A stretch of 17,573 nucleotides of DNA, from positions 1-17,573 of the forward strand of contig CAZFCK010000095.1 of the NCBI GenBank assembly GCA_964517355.1, read 5' to 3'. Of the stretch, positions 6,083 to 12,799 are shown one piece after another; position 1 is the stretch's first letter; every line of letters begins with the position of its first letter. The DNA comes from CAZFCK01 sp964517355. GTDB taxonomy: Bacteria > Desulfobacterota > Desulfovibrionia > Desulfovibrionales > Desulfovibrionaceae. Made by a program: the position numbers and the translations under genes. Below the pieces are notes generated by a model. The model was not told where the DNA came from, did no database searches, and saw nothing but the letters and a program-made list of their open reading frames with translations.

Positions 6083-8092
6083 TCATTCAAACGTCGCGTT
6101 GCCTTGGTTGCTGCGCGCCGCGTCCGCAGGGGGCAGGGCGGCGGATTGTTGGGCCATATAGTTTTGCAGCGCGGCGGCATCCATGGGCGGGGCGAAATGA
6201 TACCCCTGGCCGAAGCAGCAGCCCAACTCGCGCAACCGCCGGCACTGCAGCTCGTCTTCCACGCCTTCCGCCACAACCCGCATTTCCAGACTATGGGCCA
6301 TGGCGACTATGGCTTCGATAATCCGGCTGTGTTTGGAATGGCGCAGTTCCAAGCGACTGATGAACGAGCGGTCGATCTTCAGTATGTCGAAGGGGAACTG
6401 GTACAGGTGGCTGAGGGACGAATACCCGGTGCCGAAATCGTCTATGGCCAGGCAGACGCCCAGGTCCTTGAGTTCACGCATCACCGCGCTGGCCTCGGTG
6501 GGATTGCACATGACCATGCTCTCGGTAAGTTCCAGATGCAGCAATTCAGGGGCTGTTCCCGAACGTTCCAGGGCCGTTTTCACGATCTGGGCCAAGGATT
6601 TCTGCTGCAGCTGCCGCGCCGAGATGTTCACGTTCATATGCAGCCGGTCGAGGCCCGCGCGGTGCGCGTTTATGCTCGCCAGCCGTTGGCAGGCCTGATG
6701 CAGAACCCAGGAGCCAAGCTGGAGAATGAGCCCGGTTTCTTCGGCCAGAGGGATGAAATCCCCGGGGGAAATGTGCCCCCGCAGCGGGTGGCGCCAGCGC
6801 GCCAATGCTTCCGTGCCCACGATAAAGCCGTTTTTTAGGGAGAAGATGGGCTGGTAGTGCACGGAAAAACAGTGCGCGCCGTTTTCCCCTTGCTTGCCGT
6901 TCGACAGTTCCGCCAGAGACTTGCGCATATCCGTTTCAAGCTGCAGGTGGGCCATGGCGCGTTCATGCATGGCGGAGTGAAACACCTTGCATCCCCCGTT
7001 GGTTTTACTGCGCGTCCATTGCATGGCGGTATGGGCGTCGCGCACGATATCGTTGGGGCTTTGGTAATGGACCGCGCTGTAGGCGATGCCGATGCTGGCG
7101 GTGGTGTACACTTCGTTGCCTTCGATGACAAAGGGCTTGTCAAGCACGTCGCGGATGCGTTCGGCCACGCGCAGAGCTTCAAGCTGGTCGGGTATTTCAT
7201 CCAGCAGCAGCACGAATTCGTTGCCGAGAAATCGCGCCACCGTGTCCACCTTGCGCAGGCAGCCTTCGATGCGCTGGCCGCTGGCGCGGATCAATGCGTC
7301 ACCCGTGGTGTGCCCCAAGCTTTCCGTAATCAGCTTGTACCGGTCCAGGTCGATGTACATGACGGCGTAGCACAGCCCTTCACGGCGTTTGGTGCGGGCC
7401 ATGGCGCGCTCCAGGCGGTCCAGCAGCAAGGCGCGGTTGGGCAGGCCGGTCATGGAATCCAGAAAGGCGTGGCGGGCCAGTTCGTCTTCATACTGTTTGC
7501 GTTGGGAGATGTCGCGCCCCACAATCAAAACGCTGGACTGCGTAAACGGGGATACCGTGATGAGGAACGCGCATGATGAGCCCGATATTTCCAGGCAATG
7601 CTCCACCTCTTCGCTTTGCCCGCGGCGCAGCACCCGTTCCAGGACTTCGGCAAAGCTTTTCCAGGTCTGCTCCGGTACCAGGGATTCGAGGCTGCGCCCC
7701 ACCAGAAGTTCGGGGTCGTGCCCGCCGAAGTCGTTGCGGGTGGGCACATGGCGGAGAATGCGTCCCTCGCTGTCCAGTTCAAAGATGAGGCTGTTCAAGG
7801 TGGAAAGGATGGCGGCGAGTTCGCTTTCCGCCCTCGTGTGGAGCTGCCGGGCCCATCGTAGCGAGGAGGCGGCCTTGCCGGCGCGCCGTGAAAGGCGGAG
7901 CGCGTACGCGAACAGCAGAAAGAAGGCCAGAGTGGCCATGAGCGCCAGGGATTCGGGACTTGCGAGGCCATGAAGCAGGTTCGCTCCCGCCGCAGGTACA
8001 GGACGGGGGGCGCCACCGCCGGATAACGGAGATGCGTGGGCGAACGATACGGCCAGTGCCGTAAATATGGTAAGATATGCTTGTTTATTCAT
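6083..8092 (-). CDS. Membrane PAS-GGDEF-EAL protein, probable c-di-GMP phosphodiesterase
   Basis: The 669-residue protein starts with a signal peptide (1-20, AHA before the likely cut), then a membrane segment at ~48-66. A PAS domain follows at ~90-200, a GGDEF-type domain at ~207-370 and an EAL domain at ~385-645. The GGDEF motif reads LGNEF (289-293), and the GTP-contacting pair downstream of D250 is also changed (T256, E257), so cyclase activity is unlikely. The EAL site keeps E428 (EAL), N489, E521, D551/D552, K572, E609 and Q629, so c-di-GMP hydrolysis to pGpG is expected. The start is fixed by a stop codon two codons upstream, but no good ribosome-binding site precedes it. It converges on cheY and diverges from the glycohydrolase gene. 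Confidence 0.92.
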   Translation of the reverse strand: MNKQAYLTIFTALAVSFAHASPLSGGGAPRPVPAAGANLLHGLASPESLALMATLAFFLLFAYALRLSRRAGKAASSLRWARQLHTRAESELAAILSTLNSLIFELDSEGRILRHVPTRNDFGGHDPELLVGRSLESLVPEQTWKSFAEVLERVLRRGQSEEVEHCLEISGSSCAFLITVSPFTQSSVLIVGRDISQRKQYEDELARHAFLDSMTGLPNRALLLDRLERAMARTKRREGLCYAVMYIDLDRYKLITESLGHTTGDALIRASGQRIEGCLRKVDTVARFLGNEFVLLLDEIPDQLEALRVAERIRDVLDKPFVIEGNEVYTTASIGIAYSAVHYQSPNDIVRDAHTAMQWTRSKTNGGCKVFHSAMHERAMAHLQLETDMRKSLAELSNGKQGENGAHCFSVHYQPIFSLKNGFIVGTEALARWRHPLRGHISPGDFIPLAEETGLILQLGSWVLHQACQRLASINAHRAGLDRLHMNVNISARQLQQKSLAQIVKTALERSGTAPELLHLELTESMVMCNPTEASAVMRELKDLGVCLAIDDFGTGYSSLSHLYQFPFDILKIDRSFISRLELRHSKHSRIIEAIVAMAHSLEMRVVAEGVEDELQCRRLRELGCCFGQGYHFAPPMDAAALQNYMAQQSAALPPADAARSNQGNATFE

Positions 8093-8174
8093 GGGTTAAT
8101 CAGGAGTGATGTACGTTGCGCCCGTGACGATCAGGTGTCGCGGCTATGGCGAAAGTAAAAAAGTTGTTGCCGAC

Positions 8175-8204
8175 TTGTCTCCTGTGGGAATACTGGTTAA
8201 TAAT
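8175..8204 (+). promoter_or_regulatory. Candidate promoter of the glycohydrolase gene
   Basis: TTGTCT (8175-8180) and AATAAT (8199-8204) are 18 bases apart, matching four and five of six consensus positions. The predicted start near 8211 leaves a leader of about 75 bases that contains the hairpin covering the ribosome-binding site. Confidence 0.35.
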
Positions 8205-8253
8205 TACCGATAGGGTTTGTTTTACAAAGTCATCCGTGCGAGGGGAGACCCTT

Positions 8254-8285
8254 GCGCCATTTTCCCATACGGGAAAAGGGGGCGC
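8254..8285 (+). promoter_or_regulatory. Hairpin enclosing the ribosome-binding site of the glycohydrolase gene
   Basis: TTTTCCC (8260-8266) pairs perfectly with GGGAAAA (8271-8277) around a 4-base loop, and GCGCC (8254-8258) pairs with GGCGC (8281-8285) outside it. The only purine-rich ribosome-binding sequence, AAAAGGGGG at 8274-8282, lies inside the stem, one to a few bases before the ATG at 8287. Such a fold should lower translation until opened. What would open it (temperature, a protein, a small RNA) is not visible. Confidence 0.55.
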
Positions 8286-8286
8286 T

Positions 8287-9201
8287 ATGAGCATCACGCC
8301 GTGTACCTTGATCATGGCCTCGTTTGTCGGCGACTCGTTGGCGCTGGGGGCGCATTGGATATACGATCCCGGAAAGATAAAGGAACGTTTCGGCCGCATC
8401 TCGGGGTTGTCCGCTCCCGCTCCGGGTTCGTACCATTCCGGAAAGCAGGCCGGGGACTTGACCCATTACGGCGACCAGACCCTTGTCCTGCTCGAATCCG
8501 TGGCCGCAAAGCGCGGGTTCGACCTCGACGATTTCGCCGCGCGTTGGCGCGCCTTGTTCGCGGATTACGCGGGCTATGTGGATGGCGCAACACGCAGGAC
8601 GCTTGAGCGCTTCGACTTCGGCGCGGGGCCGGACAATGCGGGGTCCAACTCCAGGGATCTGGCGGGTGCGTCGCGCATCGCCCCGCTCGTGGCCGCTTTG
8701 CGCCATGATCCCGCAGCGTTGCTGCAGGCCGTGCGCGCACAGACCGCCATGACCCACGCCACGCCCGATGTGCTCGACGCCGCGGCGTTTTTCGCCAGGG
8801 CCGCTGTGGCCGCATATAATGGGGCGCATCCCCGGGAGGCAGTGGAAACGGCCGCGGGTGAGTCCTACGCCGCCGGATCAATTGCGAAATGGGTGGAAAA
8901 AGGGCTAGGGAGTGTTGAACGCGATACCGTGGAGGCCATTCAGTCCATGGGGCCGACCTGCCATGTGGATGAAGCGCTGCCTGGTGTCGTGCATTGTATC
9001 GCCAAATATGCGCAGCGGCCTGAAGAGGCGTTGGCGCAGTGTGTGATGGCGGGGGGCGATTCCGCCGCCCGGGCCATGCTTGTGGGGCTGGTGCTGTTGG
9101 CCTGGCCGGAAAACATGGGGCTTGAGAGTGTGCCGGGTTCCTGGGTGGAGGGCTTGCGCGCCGGTCCGCGGATACGGGAGCTTTGCGCGCGGCTGCCTTG
9201 A
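8287..9201 (+). CDS. ADP-ribosylglycohydrolase (DraG/ARH) family protein with divergent metal-site motifs
   Basis: The 304-residue length fits the all-helical DraG/ARH fold. The N-terminal signature is present (SFVGDSLALGAHW, D16), as are the central motif SNSRDLAGASRIAPL (120-134) and H157. DraG enzymes remove ADP-ribose from proteins using two Mg or Mn ions held by a TDDT motif and a C-terminal GGDxDT motif. Here these read GDQT (62-65) and GGDSAA (256-261), so several metal ligands are missing. The protein may have altered chemistry, bind a different ligand, or be inactive; J1-crystallin-like relatives in this fold also diverge. It is predicted soluble. I chose the ATG at 8287 because an AAAAGGGGG run precedes it. 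No ADP-ribosyltransferase is nearby. It is divergent from the EAL gene. Confidence 0.82.
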   Translation: MSITPCTLIMASFVGDSLALGAHWIYDPGKIKERFGRISGLSAPAPGSYHSGKQAGDLTHYGDQTLVLLESVAAKRGFDLDDFAARWRALFADYAGYVDGATRRTLERFDFGAGPDNAGSNSRDLAGASRIAPLVAALRHDPAALLQAVRAQTAMTHATPDVLDAAAFFARAAVAAYNGAHPREAVETAAGESYAAGSIAKWVEKGLGSVERDTVEAIQSMGPTCHVDEALPGVVHCIAKYAQRPEEALAQCVMAGGDSAARAMLVGLVLLAWPENMGLESVPGSWVEGLRAGPRIRELCARLP

Positions 9202-9335
9202 TTTGTGCCCGGTTTCGCAGGGTCCCGTTGCCGGATGTGCACGGGCGTTAGTGCACGGAGCCGGTTCGCCGAACGGCCTGATTGCCTTTGTCGCGTCTCA
9301 TGGGTAAATGTTGTGAACGATTCGACGCAGCTACG

Positions 9336-9350
9336 CGGGAGCGTCTCCCG
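9336..9350 (+). promoter_or_regulatory. Hairpin just upstream of the kinase ribosome-binding site
   Basis: CGGGAG (9336-9341) and CTCCCG (9345-9350) form a perfect 6-bp stem with loop CGT. It ends two bases before the AAGGAAG ribosome-binding site (9353-9360) of the histidine kinase gene. It does not cover that site but could place or protect it; it may also be the remnant of a terminator. Confidence 0.35.
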
Positions 9351-9366
9351 AACAAGGAAGTATCTG

Positions 9367-10503
9367 ATGTACGCAGAAATGAACACGTCGCGGCGCGATC
9401 CGGGGACCGTTAAAAAACAGACCGCCATGTTTAACGACACCTTGGTGCTTACGTTGCTTGACGCGGTGACGAACGGCGTGATGATTTTGAACGACCGGCG
9501 GCAATTGGTTTTCGCCAACAGGGCCACCTTGGAAATGTTGGCCGAAGACAATCAGGAACTTTTCATCGGATTGCGCATGGGGGAGATATTCGACTGTTGG
9601 CACGCCCGGGAATCCTCAACCGGCTGCGGCGGCACGGAATATTGCCGCCAATGCGGAGCATTGCGCGCCATGCTGCACGGCCTGGGAGGTCTGGAGGCGG
9701 AAGACGACTGCCGCATCTACCGGCATAAGGGCGCCGACCTTGAAGCCCTGGATCTGCGCGTGCGGGCCACGCCTTTTTCATACAACGGCGATTCATTCCT
9801 TTTTTTCGTGTTCCACGACGTGAGCCATGAAATGCGCCGCCGCGCCCTGGAGCGCATTTTCTTTCACGATATCCTGAACACGGCCGGCGGCCTGCGCGGA
9901 TTCGTTGAGCTTCTCGCCAGCGAGGTCCCCGAGTATTTGCGGCATGAAACAGCCATGCTGCAGAATTTTTTCACGATGATGCTCGAAGAGATAAAAGCCC
10001 ATAAACTGCTCCTCGCCGCGGAAAGCGATGAACTCGAGGTCAGGAAACAGCCGGTGCGCTCCCTGCAGTTGCTGGAGTCGGTGCAAGGCATATTTGCGGA
10101 GCACGAGGCGGCCCAAGGCAAGGAGCTGCGCATTGATCCTTCCAGCAACGATCAGAGTTTTTTAAGCGACATCACCTTGTTGCACAGGTCGCTGGTCAAT
10201 TTGACCAAAAACGCTCTGGAGGCCAGTAAAGATGGCGACACCGTGACCTTGGGCTGCGCTCCACAAGGGGGCTGCATGCGTTTTTGGGTTCATAACCCGG
10301 GGGGTATGCCCGAAGAAGTGCGGTTGCAGGTGTTCAAACGTTCCTTTTCCACCAAGGGGGCGGGCCGCGGCCTGGGGACGTATAGCGTCAAGCTGCTCAC
10401 CGAGCGGTACCTTGGGGGCAGCGCCGGTTTCACCAGCTCGGAGGAACAAGGGACCGAGTTTTTTGTGCTAGTTCCGCTCGACGCGCCGTGCGTTTCCGCA
10501 TGA
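9367..10503 (+). CDS. Soluble PAS histidine kinase with a four-cysteine PAS insert
   Basis: The 378-residue protein has no membrane segment, so it senses a cytoplasmic signal. A PAS domain spans ~25-155 and carries a cysteine motif, C77-x9-C87-x5-C93-x2-C96. The dimerisation/phosphoacceptor helix has H167 in FFHDILNTAGGLRGF. The ATPase domain (~265-372) has the N box N278/N282, a short G1 region around NPGGMPEEV (310-318) and the G2 box GAGRGLGTYSV. The four cysteines could bind zinc or an iron-sulfur cluster or act as a redox switch; this is inference. AAGGAAG lies six bases before the ATG. No response regulator is adjacent, so it is an orphan kinase; a downstream MshEN-like protein follows in the same direction after 174 bases. 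Confidence 0.88.
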   Translation: MYAEMNTSRRDPGTVKKQTAMFNDTLVLTLLDAVTNGVMILNDRRQLVFANRATLEMLAEDNQELFIGLRMGEIFDCWHARESSTGCGGTEYCRQCGALRAMLHGLGGLEAEDDCRIYRHKGADLEALDLRVRATPFSYNGDSFLFFVFHDVSHEMRRRALERIFFHDILNTAGGLRGFVELLASEVPEYLRHETAMLQNFFTMMLEEIKAHKLLLAAESDELEVRKQPVRSLQLLESVQGIFAEHEAAQGKELRIDPSSNDQSFLSDITLLHRSLVNLTKNALEASKDGDTVTLGCAPQGGCMRFWVHNPGGMPEEVRLQVFKRSFSTKGAGRGLGTYSVKLLTERYLGGSAGFTSSEEQGTEFFVLVPLDAPCVSA

Positions 10504-10677
10504 CCGTGGCGTGTTGTTCAGTTTCGTTGCGATTGCGGGGGCTGGGTGGGATCGATACGGGATTTTGCCAGGCGGTTGATTAATGTTCACGTTGTCCCGG
10601 CGGCGGGGAGGGGGGTGATCTCTTGATGGATGCAAGTCCTCCGGCGGCATATCCAAGGTAAAGGAAGTACGAGATAC

Positions 10678-11283
10678 ATGCGCTATTTGTGGAAACCATC
10701 CAGTGGTCCTCCACCAAAAAACAGACAGATCGGTGAGGTGTTGCTGCAGGCCGGAATCATTGGCCGGGAGCAGCTGCAGGAAACGCTCGAGCGTCAGAAG
10801 CATTGGCCGTATTTGACCTTTGGGCAGCTGGCGAGTTTGATGCATCGCATTCCCTTGTCCAGGATCGACGCTGAGTACGTGCGGGTGGAAGTGCTGCCTT
10901 TTATTGGAGGCAAGTTGCTGGAGCGTTTGCAGATTTTCGCGGACAAGGACCGCTTTGCCCGCAACCTCGAACCGGCTTCGTTTATCAGAGAGATACACGC
11001 GGCCATGCTGCGGTACGAGGTCATGCACATAGATTCCCGTCGATACTCCCGGCACGAGACGGGCATCAACGAAGACGAGGTGAAGCGTTTCATCCGGATT
11101 CAGGGCATGGTGGACATCCGTCTGCTTACGGAGCAGGGAGGTGTGGAGGGGCACGTGAATGTGCTCCAGGACAGTCTCGACCATGAAGTGCGGCTTGTGG
11201 ACGACGACGACCGGATAAAGACGGTGCTGTATTACGGATTGCGCTCGCTCTACACACGCTCTAGCGCCGTGGGCGGTTCCTGA
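10678..11283 (+). CDS. Small protein with an MshEN/GspE N-terminal-like domain
   Basis: In this 201-residue soluble protein, residues 16-41 (RQIGEVLLQAGIIGREQLQE...) match the pattern R-x-x-G-x-x-L-L-x-x-G-(I/L)-I-x-x-x-x-L. That pattern is typical of the MshEN domain at the N-terminus of type II secretion and type IV pilus ATPases. A second, weaker motif, LTFGQLASLMHRIPL, follows at 46-60, as in MshEN tandem motifs, which can bind c-di-GMP. No ATPase domain follows; residues ~75-201 are unrecognised, with an acidic VDDDD run at 174-178. I chose the ATG at 10678, ten bases after AAGGAAG; ATGs at 10626 and 10630 are alternatives. The function is unknown; a c-di-GMP or protein-docking role is inferred from the motif and from the EAL protein nearby. 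Confidence 0.7.
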   Translation: MRYLWKPSSGPPPKNRQIGEVLLQAGIIGREQLQETLERQKHWPYLTFGQLASLMHRIPLSRIDAEYVRVEVLPFIGGKLLERLQIFADKDRFARNLEPASFIREIHAAMLRYEVMHIDSRRYSRHETGINEDEVKRFIRIQGMVDIRLLTEQGGVEGHVNVLQDSLDHEVRLVDDDDRIKTVLYYGLRSLYTRSSAVGGS

Positions 11284-11377
11284 GCGCGCATGGCGGCATG
11301 GCGATGCGACTGACGACCGGTTCCGCGACACCGCTCGACGGGTGCGTCCTTGTCTCCCTTTGCCGTTTCACGGCTAC

Positions 11378-11398
11378 AACCGCGTTGTAACGGGTTTT
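11378..11398 (+). terminator. Weak terminator-like hairpin after the MshEN-like gene
   Basis: AACC-CGTT pairs with AACG-GGTT (11378-11396) with a one-base bulge and a very tight loop, followed by TTTT overlapping the stem end. It lies 95 bases after the stop of the MshEN-like gene and 20 bases before the glycosyltransferase start. The stem is short, so confidence is low. Confidence 0.25.
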
Positions 11399-11416
11399 CC
11401 TCTCGCGCCGAGTATT

Positions 11417-12523
11417 ATGCAAACACGTTCCCATATCCGTGTGCTTTTCGTTATCGGGCAATTGACCTATGGAGGCTCCGAGCGCCATATGGCGGATCTG
11501 GCCCTGCGGCTGGACGCGGAGCGCTTTACGCCGCGGGTGCTGTGCCTGCGCCCCGGCGGCCCCTTGGGAGGGGCGCTGCGCGCGCAGGGTGTTGTCTGCG
11601 ATGAGGTGCCGGTTTTGTCCGGGCCCCTGCCCTTATGGCGCGTGACCGCGTCCATCCGTTCCTTTGCGCCCCATGTGGTGTGCGTCTACACCTATGTGGA
11701 CAAATTGTGGGGGCGTCTGGCCGCGGCTTTGGCCGGTGTTCCGGTCGTGCTTTCCGCCTACCGCACCGTGCGCCATCCCTGGTATGAACGGCTGCTGCTG
11801 CCCGTGACCACGGCGGTTGCCGCCAATTCGCGGGCCTTGCTGCGAGAATTTAACGAAACGTATGCGTATCCTCTGGAGCGCCTGCATCTGTTGCCCAACG
11901 GCGTCGATCTCCGGAGATTCGCTCCGGCCGACAGGCGGCGGGCGCGCGAAAGTCTGGGCTTTGACGCCGCTGCGCCGCTCGCGGTCATGGTGGCGCGCTT
12001 CGCCCCCGTCAAGGGGCACGATCTTGCTGTGGAGGCGTTTGCCCGCGTGCGCGAACGCCTGCCCGGGGCGCTGCTTGTCCTTGTGGGGCATGGCCCGCAA
12101 GAAGGCCGCATCCGCACTTTGCTGGAACAGGCCGGTCTTGCCGGCGCGGTGGTGTTTTTGCCTGAACACACGGATGTGCCGCTGCTTTTCGCAGCGGCGG
12201 ACGTGGTGCTTCTGACATCGCGTTCCGAAAGCCTGCCTCGCGTGCTGGTGGAGGCTGCGGCCTGCGGTCGTCCCGCCGTGGCAACGGACGTGGGCGGATG
12301 TCGCGAGGTCGTCGCGGACGGCGAGAGCGGCTATGTCGTCCCCGCCGGCGACGCGGCGGCGTTGGCGGAACGGCTGTTGGAGTTGTTATGCAGCCCGGAA
12401 CGCGCAACGGCCATGGGGCTTGCGGCGCGAGCGCTCGCTGAAAAAAGGTTTTCCCTCGACGCCATGGCCGCATCCTTTTCCGATCTCTGTGTGCGATTGC
12501 TCAAGGGGCAGGGTTGTCGCTGA
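11417..12523 (+). CDS. Family 4 glycosyltransferase (GT-B fold)
   Basis: The 368-residue protein has two Rossmann-like halves. The N-terminal acceptor half starts with IRVLFVIGQL and GGSERHMADLAL (19-30), the glycine loop typical of GT4 enzymes. The donor half (~185-368) has VARFAPVKGH with R194 and K199, which contact the nucleotide diphosphate. The E-x7-E motif is E271 and E279 in SESLPRVLVEA, followed by TDVGG. GT4 enzymes are retaining and use UDP-, GDP- or ADP-sugars; the sugar and acceptor cannot be read. There is no signal peptide, so it acts at the cytoplasmic side. The ATG at 11417 starts right before the fold but has no good ribosome-binding site; an in-frame GTG at 11342 is the alternative. 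Envelope-related genes follow downstream. Confidence 0.9.
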   Translation: MQTRSHIRVLFVIGQLTYGGSERHMADLALRLDAERFTPRVLCLRPGGPLGGALRAQGVVCDEVPVLSGPLPLWRVTASIRSFAPHVVCVYTYVDKLWGRLAAALAGVPVVLSAYRTVRHPWYERLLLPVTTAVAANSRALLREFNETYAYPLERLHLLPNGVDLRRFAPADRRRARESLGFDAAAPLAVMVARFAPVKGHDLAVEAFARVRERLPGALLVLVGHGPQEGRIRTLLEQAGLAGAVVFLPEHTDVPLLFAAADVVLLTSRSESLPRVLVEAAACGRPAVATDVGGCREVVADGESGYVVPAGDAAALAERLLELLCSPERATAMGLAARALAEKRFSLDAMAASFSDLCVRLLKGQGCR

Positions 12524-12580
12524 GTTTCTAAGAAATTTCTAGACACCTGCAAACGTCACGGGTATCAAGGGGATGTTTTA

Positions 12581-12686
12581 GAGCATCTCACGCTTGAAAA
12601 GCGCTAGATGCCTTATGCATTTCCCTGGAACAATTGAAAATTGTTTCAGGGGAGAGCCTTGTTTCAAGGCGAAAATGCGCTAGTGC
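12581..12686. repeat. Structured intergenic repeat, copy B
   Basis: This 106-bp copy of the element at 12-118 differs by three substitutions and one deleted base. All three hairpins are kept, and the first gains an extra inner stem (CGCTT/AAGCG). It lies in the 276-bp gap between the glycosyltransferase and the SPOR lipoprotein gene. An additional 11-bp hairpin with one G-T pair follows at 12681-12706 (arms 12681-12691 and 12696-12706, loop GCCG). A GCTCTAGCG at 12756-12764 is the inverse of the repeat end CGCTAGAGC and may mark the outer limit of a longer element. There is no coding sequence inside. Confidence 0.85.
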
Positions 12687-12799
12687 TCTTAGCCGTAAGA
12701 GCGCTATGCCCGCATTTTTGACCACAAGGGTGTTCACATCGGCATTTCGAGACGCGCTCTAGCGACGGCCTTTACCTTAGTCGGGCCTGGGAGGAAGCC

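Noticed and set aside
5885..6838. 317-codon + strand frame opposite the EAL domain
   Set aside because: It overlaps the intact EAL coding region in antisense and shows no domain.
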